This document shows positions 6,206 to 12,521 of a DNA stretch of 12,521 nucleotides, in pieces; position 1 is the stretch's first letter, and the number at the start of each line of letters is the position of its first letter. The position numbers and the translations under genes were made by a program. The notes beneath the pieces are model-generated. The model did not search any database. It worked only from the letters and a program-made list of their open reading frames with translations, and was not told the origin of the DNA. The stretch lies in contig JADNRX010001217.1 in NCBI GenBank assembly GCA_015501595.1, forward strand, positions 1 through 12,521, given 5' to 3'. The DNA is from Hymenopellis radicata. Its lineage: Eukaryota; Basidiomycota; Agaricomycetes; Agaricales; Physalacriaceae.

Positions 6206-9200
6206 GCCTGAATATTTCAACAATGTTCGGTCAAGTCGTTCTCCTGGTAGCCCAACTGACGGTGCTTTGCTTGCAGCTTTTCAAGGCAAGTTGCTCGTTG
6301 TAGCCGCGGTGCCCTCTGACATTGGTACTGGTACCTCCAGATCTTCAAAGTGCGTCTCTCGTTGTAAGGTTTCACATTGGTCTAACGCGAAATACTATAA
6401 CATAGGCTCTCAACGCGGTCTTAGCATTTGTAACGTCCAGACGGCACCTTGCCCTCTCATTCCCCGTCATACGAAGCTCCGTCGAGAAGATCCTCAAACA
6501 GTGCGATATGTTTTTTCCAACGCTGTCTTATTCAAACTACAATGATTCATCCAGACCACTTGAGTTGGCCAAAGTGGCTGAGTTGAAGTGAGGAAACACG
6601 CGAAGTCTTCACTCGTTCCTTACCGTTCGCAGAGCTCTTCTGCCCGACGTTATCAAAGTTTGCCTACATTCCTCAAAATGAGCTTCTTGTTCAACAAAGC
6701 TCAAGTGCTTCACGAGAGCAGTACCCAGATTTCTCCCTTGAGGCTAATGTTGACTCTTCTGAGCACGTCTTGATCCTGGACTTTGCGGACAGCTGGAAGG
6801 GAGGCGTTGCAGAAGCTTCGAGTGGCAGGTAATGAGTTTCCTTTGTAGTTCGCAAGGGAGAAAGTAACCAGCCTTGCTACGCAGCCTACATCTCCCCCTA
6901 CGCGCTCTACTGCGTCTACAAAGCGATTGATCGACAAACGAGATAAGAGGTTCATTCAAGCTGTCAACGAGTGAGTCCTTCGGATAACATTCAAAGATGC
7001 TCCTTAAGGCTGGTAGACTCTTACTTGCTAGCGGTACTTCCAGTGATCCTGTCTCACTACTGCAAGCTGCAGCACACGGTAACGTTCCGGTTGATCCCAA
7101 CCACATTGAAGAAAGTGAAGCGTTCTTCCCAATACCTGACCCGGACAACCGCCCTTCCATTGAAGCCGTCCTTGCGGATATTCAAGAACAGCCTTGGTAC
7201 AAAGGTCAGATATGTACTCATAAGACTTTCAGTGCCAAGTCAGGCGAGACGGGTCAGTTATTTTTTCTTATCAAGTGTCGGATCTTAGAACATGATATTA
7301 AGAATTGACGCTGGATCATGAACTGTCGAGTTCCATTTCGAAGGCCTCAACGATCCCGCAAAATAACTTCTCTCTACTCTCATCAAGTGACTGCCATCAA
7401 CGCTATTGGTCGGGGAAAGGATGTTATTGTCTCTACTAGCACGGCGTCGGGCAAGAGTGTGATCTACCAGGTGCCTTGCTGCGTTATCTGGAAGCGGATC
7501 ACGATGCGACAGCAATTTTCGTTTATCCTACCAAAGTATGTGCATGAAGGTTCCCTGCGATGTACTGCTAAGGCTTTCTAGGCTCTTGCCCAAGACCAAA
7601 AGGCTGCACTTGAGCGTTTGATACAAGCCTGTCCTGGCCTTACGGATATCAAGGTATGCTCTGAGCTGATGTGTTATGGTTTCTCTCAGCCGCATCTCAG
7701 GTTGCAACGTACGACGGGGACACGCCACAGCAGGCACGGAAAGGTACGGTGGCCTAGAGGTACTCGGAACATTTCTCACCTCGGTGCTATAGCGATTCGA
7801 GAGTCGGTATCTGTGATACTCACCAACTTCGTCAGTCGCAGGCTGTGCTTCTCAGGTTTAGGTCTAACTTCGTATTCCGAAGGACATGATTCATGCATCG
7901 ATATTGCCCCAAGAAGATAGTTGGAGACCCTTTTTGAAGCGTCTTAAGGTCGGTACCTCCAAGAGAAATCGCACTTCGAGTCTCATCAGTTTCCGCAGGT
8001 CTTTGTTGTCGACGAATTGCATTATTATTCAGGTCTATTCGGAAGGTACTTAGATACGTGTCGGTGTTGGTTCTTGCGGAAAGCTAATCTGCCTGCAGTC
8101 ACGTAGCCTATATACTACGGCGGTTTCGCCGTATCTGCGCTGCCATAGGAAGTGTGTACCTTCTAGCATCCTGTTATTTTCCTTCACTGAGACGCGCTTG
8201 TAAGATCGGAGGATCCGATTTGTGTCGTGTAGCGCCACCATCTCGAACCCCCTTGCACACATGGAACGCGTGTTCGGTATCGATGGGACTAACATCGAAG
8301 TTGTAACTCAGGATGGCGCGCCGCGAGGCGAGAAGAACTTTGTGATCTGGCAGCCATCGTCCACGGATCCGGAGGCGCCTAACTTGGGGCGCGAAAGCCC
8401 TGTGACAGAGGCAGTCACTCTGATGGTACACCTCATGAAACACGGTGTTCGTGTTATCTTGTTTTGTAAAGTGAGGCTTCATCTTTATCGCCCATGCTAT
8501 CATCTGAAGCGCCGGCTAGTTCAGGAAAGCATGTGAACTGGTAATTCGGGGACCTTCGACAGCCGATCTGTTGGTCTGAATGCATTCACAGGTCATGAAA
8601 ACTATGCGGGTGAATCTAGCGTCCAAAGGACGTCTGGATATCCTGGAAAGAGTGAAACCGTATCGTGGAGGTAAATGCTTAGATGTTCTGCGTTCAATCG
8701 TAGTTTGTTATTCACTTCAGCTTCTTAGGTTATTCGCCTGAAGTATGCTGAAGTTCGAGGCTCCGCGAAATTGCCGTACTGACTGCAAAGCTAGGATCGC
8801 CGCGAAATTGAACGCGAGGCATTCAGTGGGAAGCTGCTGGGTATCATCGCCACCAACGCTCTTGAGTTGGGTGTAGACATTGGCGCGTTGGATGCTGTTC
8901 TAATGTTGGGCTTCCCTGTGAACGTCGCAAGCCTCGTGAGTTGCTTAAAAGTTTCCGAGTCCGTTCTTTACCCATTTCTATACCTCTAGCGGCAACAAAG
9001 CGGCCGAGCCGGAAGACGATCGCGCGATGCTTTGACAGTCCTAGTCGCAGAGGCTCTACCTATCGATCAATATTACGCTCAACATCCTGACGAAGTCTTC
9101 GACAAGGAGCCCGATGACCTAGTTATAGACCTCGAAAGCAAGATCACATTAGAAGGTACTGTATCGAGTTTGCAGCTAGCGTATGACGATATCTGTTAAC

Positions 9201-10937
9201 CTACACCCAGCTCATCTCCAATGTGCGGCGAATGAGATGCCCATATCGCTGAAGGACGAGGTATACTTTGGGCCGCATTTGGAAGAAATCTGCCGCACGC
9301 GTTTGACTGTTGATGATGATGGATGGTGAGTCTGTTGCGTCGACGTTCGTCATCGTCAAATGTTAAGCGTCTTCCTCACCGGCGCAGGTACCACACTTAC
9401 ACGAAGTTTCTTCCCTATCCATCAAAGTTTATCGCTATACGTACGACGAGCTTCAATTACTTGCACTTCATACTGATGTTCTTTCAGGTGGTGTTCAAGA
9501 GGAGACATATGTGATTCTTGATGCTACAGCTGCGAATCATCGTATTCTCGAGGAAATGGAGGTCTCACGCGTGCTTTTTGAAATCTACGAAGGCGGTGTA
9601 GTCTGTCTTTTCGTCTTACCGCCATTACCTACTTCACTAAGGTCGTTTCTAGTTTCTCCATCAGGGGCAAACATTTGTTGTAAGACCATTCTTCATCCTG
9701 GCGCTGCGGAAACCTGACTGGCCTGTACCAGGTGAAAAAAGTTTGCCACACTAGCAAGACAGCTTCTCTCTGTAAGGCGGATGTCAATTGGATAACCATG
9801 CCAAGGTGAGCGACGTACGGAGCGATTTGTTAAGGATAATTTACAGCTGTTTTCAGGGACTTCACGTGAGTTGATCCTCAGACTGACATTCTCCAAAGGC
9901 TCAAGCTTCGCAGAGACGTAAATGCGATGGAGACACATCGAATTCGAGAAATCCGAGGGTCTCCAGTCCTTGCATATTATGGGGGTAAGTGGAAAAATCC
10001 GTCGTGAAGCTGTAAACCGACAAAACTGTCTTAAGCCGTTGAGGTTAGCGTGCATGTATTCGGTACGCAATACGCTCGCCACTCCTAGCCAGTGCCATTA
10101 TTGAATCGTCTTCCTATAGGATACTTCAAAGTTCGGTACGCATGATCGTCCTTCCCCGAGCTGTTCTTAAAATTCTTGAAGGGATAACAAGATTCTCGAT
10201 GCCGTCGAAATCGACAATGACCCGTGGCAACAAGACACGATGGGAATGTGGCTCGACATCCCAAGACCTACGCTTGAGTTACTGCTAATGAAGGGCATCA
10301 AACCTGCGGCTGCCATTCACAGCGCAGAGCATGCTTTTTTGAATCGGTTCGCTTTGGCGCAAGATGTTCGAACGGAGTGTAAAGCGGAAGAGAAGGAGAA
10401 GATGAAGAAGGAAGAGACTCAACGGAAACGCCCTGCTAGGTCTTGTGTTTCTCGAGCTCGTTTATGGGCACGCGTTCTGAAGCAAACTTTCCAGGCTTAT
10501 CTTCTGTGATTTCGTTGGCCAAGGAGGCAGTGTGACTGCCAAAGCCTTTGACCACGGTCCGTCCTACAGACTGCTCCGGAGCGAGTACTGACGAGCTCTA
10601 CGCAGTCCATGACTTACTCTCCAAGGCCCACGAGGCTGTGTCGACTTGTGACTGTAAAAGTTCTGAAGGATGCAGAAGATGTACGTCACGCTTCCTTTGG
10701 GACTGCTCTCCGGCGCTCATCGAAACATGTACAGGTGTCCAGAGTCCGTCGTGTAAGGAGGGTAACAAAATCTGTTCCAAGATGGGCGCTCTCGTTCTCC
10801 TCAAGACCTGTCTCGGCCTCACCATAAATCCGGATGAGATCCCAGAGGAGATAGAAGAATACGAGGGCCCGGAAACTATTGTCAGAGCATCCACGGTTCG
10901 CGCTCTCGGTGACGTGCAGGTAGAAAAAGATGAATGA
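6088..10937 (+). CDS. HRQ1: RecQ4-like SF2 DNA helicase HRQ1, about 34 exons, frame broken in 5' third
   Basis: Hrq1 is a 3'-5' DNA helicase of the RecQ4 group, nuclear, acting in crosslink repair and telomere maintenance. It starts [20 protein letters not shown], with a basic NLS-like stretch. Domains after splicing: a conserved N-terminal block [13 protein letters not shown]; Walker A TSTASGKS (~316-323); motif II DELH in [10 protein letters not shown] (428-431); [12 protein letters not shown] (~464); [14 protein letters not shown] and [10 protein letters not shown] (631-640); then the C-terminal domain with Cys975, 977, 983, 986 and 992 in [12 protein letters not shown]...C (zinc-type cluster). 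Corrected length is 1052 residues (yeast Hrq1 is 1077). Larger exons: 6088-6224, 6406-6500, 6633-6828, 6872-6970, 7017-7252, 7303-7535, 8205-8470, 8795-8935, 8990-9155, 9211-9325, 9488-9600, 10182-10439, 10735-10937. Five frame breaks: missing base near 6199, extra A 6655-6657, missing bases near 7346, 7354 and 7477; none after that. Its head is duplicated at 1330-1430. Confidence 0.92.
6277..6349 (+). other. HRQ1: Two candidate 9-nt exons of HRQ1 and a GC-AG intron
   Basis: Between exon 1 (ending TTCAACAAT at 6224) and the exon starting GCTCTCAAC at 6406, two 9-base islands fit in phase: 6277-6285 (LFK) and 6341-6349 (IFK). They are separated by a 55-bp intron 6286-6340 that begins GCAAGT after AAG, the usual context of GC-AG introns, and contains a CTGAC branch-like site. 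The joined protein reads EYFNN-LFK-IFK-ALNAV. Because both islands are 9 bases, skipping either keeps the frame, so only transcripts can show which are used. Confidence 0.5.
7536..10734 (+). other. HRQ1: Intron-dense helicase core of HRQ1 with micro-exons
   Basis: Short exons read from phase and family conservation: 7582-7653, 7701-7743, 7793-7830, 7883-7948, 7999-8045, 8099-8151, 8520-8540 (21 nt), 8592-8670, 8729-8742 (14 nt, YSPE), 9388-9440, 9653-9679 (27 nt), 9732-9805, 9857-9865 (9 nt, DFT), 9914-9984, 10036-10062, 10120-10135 (16 nt, YFKV), 10495-10556, 10606-10680. Introns are 46-62 bp, nearly all GT-AG, several with AAG acceptors (7882, 8204, 10035, 10181). Each exon continues the conserved protein in phase without any base change, so the structure is well supported although individual boundaries could shift. 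Confidence 0.8.
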
Positions 10938-11020
10938 TCCGCGGAAATGTCGTACCGGTACATAAATTATACTGGAGTATCTATGTATGCATGTAAATCA
11001 GTTGTAACCCGTAAAGAAGA
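10938..11020. other. Convergent intergenic spacer HRQ1 / SCY1
   Basis: Only 83 bp separate the HRQ1 stop (TGA 10935-10937, plus) and the SCY1 stop (complement of 11021-11023, minus). The spacer is A/T-richer than its surroundings, with TACATAAATTATA and TATGTATGCATGTAAAT, which could serve as efficiency or positioning elements for polyadenylation on one or both strands. The two transcripts almost certainly overlap at their 3' ends. Confidence 0.6.
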
Positions 11021-12521
11021 TCAACCCAAAGGATCAAAGTCGCCCCAGTCGGATTTGGATAGTTTTGAAGTCGAAGTTCCCCACGCAGGTTGTGGGGGCT
11101 TGGAGGGCGCCAATATTCCGCCCATTCCGGGCGGAGGCGTCTGTACAGGCTGTGGCGGGGGTGTCGCGAAGAGCGGCGGCTGCATAGGAGAAGAGAACAT
11201 GGGGGCGCCGGTGAAGCGGCCATTGTTGGACTCTGGAATGTGTTCATGGATGGCGCCGAATCCATCGAGAACGAAACGTTGTAGTTGGGCTTCGAGGGTT
11301 GTAATGGCGGAGAAGACGGTATGCTGCTGCCGGTACTGGAGGGCTGGAGAGGGACCATCGACGCCGCATTGAAGGCCGGTATGGAACCGAAAGATTGCCG
11401 TGACGGGCTACTGAGGGATGCCGTTCTGTTGGTAGGTGGAGGAGGGAACGAATTCGAGTGGAATGAAGAAGACGGGACGGGCTTGGCACCTAGACGGTTC
11501 GAGGAACCTTGCGAGTATCTCGGTGATCCTGGAAGTGATTGTGTCGCCGAGGATGTGCTTGGTGTCTGCAGCTGCACCGGCGCTGGCGGGGGCGCTAAAG
11601 CCGGACTGTGCGCTCCAGCGGCCTGGATGGATATCAGTGGGAAGCATAGCGAAGAAAGGAACAGGTCCGCACGCTCTCATTAAATATGCTACCCCAAACA
11701 TCATCGTCCCATGACGCATTACCGTTGTGACTGGCAGCAGGAGCACCATTAGTAGAAGGAGAAGCGCCTTGTCCACTTCCGACAAGGCTTTCAAAGTCGA
11801 CCGCGACTGCGAAGCTTTGCGGTCCGGTACTACCGTTAGTTACACCAGATCGATCTTCCAACCTCTGCGAGTCCCGCAGGAATTGATTGTGTTCTTTCTC
11901 TACTCTATCCCCGAGTTTCCGGATGACCGACATGAACTTTTGGAATTGGTCAACGTTGAGCACTGGAGGAGAATTAGAGAAGCGCGGTAATGCGAACGAG
12001 GGACATACAAGGTCCCATAGACATTGCCCATAGTTGAGGTAGGACGAGAGTTGCGACAGCTTCTCGATCTACTTTGAAGCCCATAGCTTCTTGCACACCA
12101 AGCGTGGCCATCTGTATCCGCATCAAATGAGAGAAGTGCTGACGCGTGGATAAATCTCACCATGACTGCAGGTTCCTTCGTTTCGTATTTTGGACAGGAG
12201 AGGCACCAACTTCTGCGTTAAACTTGACTGCAAATCTTGAGTCATGAAGTACAAGGTCCAAAAAGATACAGGACCCACCTGATCGAGCGTCTTGACCATC
12301 GCGAGGAAAGTTGCCAGAGTCGCCACCTTTACGGATAATACGCGCGTTTTTGTGAATACAAGCTAGGAATTAAATGTTCAACGCGCGCGCGGAAGAAGAG
12401 GATGAAGAACACATACAGCAACTCGCGGAAACAGGACACCCTGGACTTCTGCGTAATCTATGGATTCACACAGATCCGGTACTGCAGTTAATGCACGTTC
12501 TTGAACCTCACCGCGAAGACC
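11021..12521 (-). CDS. SCY1: SCY1/SCYL2-type pseudokinase, C-terminal part
   Basis: SCY1-like proteins are catalytically weak or inactive kinases with HEAT repeats that work with clathrin and endosome/Golgi traffic. Only the last 416 residues are here; the kinase-like domain lies beyond 12521. Exons in gene order: 12521-12417, 12362-12279, 12227-12161, 12111-12009, 11962-11673, 11622-11021; introns are 46-54 bp. Reading begins GLRGEVQERALTAVPDLCES, continues through HEAT helices (KVATLATFLAMVKTLDQ, KLVPLLSKIR, LVLPQLWAMSMGP) and FQKFMSVIRKLGDRVEKEH, which resembles the matching SCYL2 region. A low-complexity Ser/Pro tail follows and ends with the acidic-aromatic DWGDFDPLG, a likely adaptor-binding type tail. 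Two single-base breaks: an extra T on the plus strand within 12181-12183 (A in gene sense) and a missing G near 11227-11228 (C in gene sense). Without the second correction the frame runs to a wrong stop near 10981. With both, the part is 417 codons including the stop. Confidence 0.87.

Noticed and set aside
6971..6996. A 26-bp intron or a missing base after VNE in HRQ1
   Set aside because: Using the acceptor TGGTAG at 7016 gives a normal 46-bp intron and joins VNE to [11 protein letters not shown] in phase with no correction.
2359..10937. Programmed ribosomal frameshifting as an explanation for the many frame breaks
   Set aside because: The breaks lie in ordinary short runs with no shared slippery motif or downstream structure, go in both directions, and affect four unrelated genes; such density is not known in fungi.
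1..12521. tRNA genes, CRISPR arrays, bacterial-type operons or a defence system
   Set aside because: No A/B-box-like tRNA pattern, no regularly spaced repeats, and every gene is an intron-bearing fungal housekeeping gene or a metabolic enzyme.

Overview
The window looks like nuclear DNA of a filamentous basidiomycete, most likely an Agaricomycete. It carries eukaryotic housekeeping genes cut by many GT-AG introns of about 43-62 bp, and the reconstructed proteins resemble what I know of mushroom-forming fungi. There is no bacterial-style operon, CRISPR array, or RNA gene that I can see. I call four genes. They are the 3' end of a Gfo/Idh/MocA-type NAD(P)-dependent oxidoreductase (to 614, +); MTR4, the nuclear exosome/TRAMP RNA helicase (2359-5913, +, 9 exons); HRQ1, a RecQ4-like SF2 DNA helicase (6088-10937, +, about 34 exons); and the 3' part of SCY1/SCYL2, a pseudokinase of vesicle traffic (11021-12521, -, 6 exons seen). 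HRQ1 and SCY1 are convergent, with 83 bp between their stop codons.

The most striking structure is a duplication around MTR4. The last ~48 bp of the oxidoreductase CDS, its downstream spacer and the first ~100 bp of HRQ1 occur twice in direct orientation. One set is upstream of MTR4 (557-671 plus 1254-1430) and the other is immediately downstream (5933-6205), where it leads into intact HRQ1. The simplest reading is that oxidoreductase and HRQ1 were once neighbours and a ~4.5 kb segment with MTR4 came to lie between duplicated junctions. The upstream set was then split by a 573-bp element (681-1253) that has imperfect terminal inverted repeats and a perfect 8-bp direct repeat TTGTACCA on both sides, which suggests a non-autonomous hAT-like transposon. 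The element contains a C-rich, telomere-like tract with G-quadruplex potential.

None of the four genes reads through as given. I count 18 places where adding or removing one base, mostly in short homopolymers, restores a family-like protein: 2 in the oxidoreductase, 9 in MTR4, 5 in HRQ1 and 2 in SCY1. Splice sites, helicase motifs and exon phases are otherwise intact, and after correction the reading length of each gene is a whole number of codons. I read these as probable sequencing or assembly errors, not gene death, but raw reads must decide. The stretch 7480-11220 is free of them.

Functionally the genes are not a pathway. MTR4 acts in nuclear RNA decay, HRQ1 in DNA repair and telomere maintenance, SCY1 in clathrin/endosome traffic, and the oxidoreductase probably in sugar or small-molecule metabolism. 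The 928 bp between the HRQ1 fragment and the MTR4 start (1431-2358) holds no gene I can recognise. I found no new multi-gene system; the novelty is in genome architecture and gene structure.
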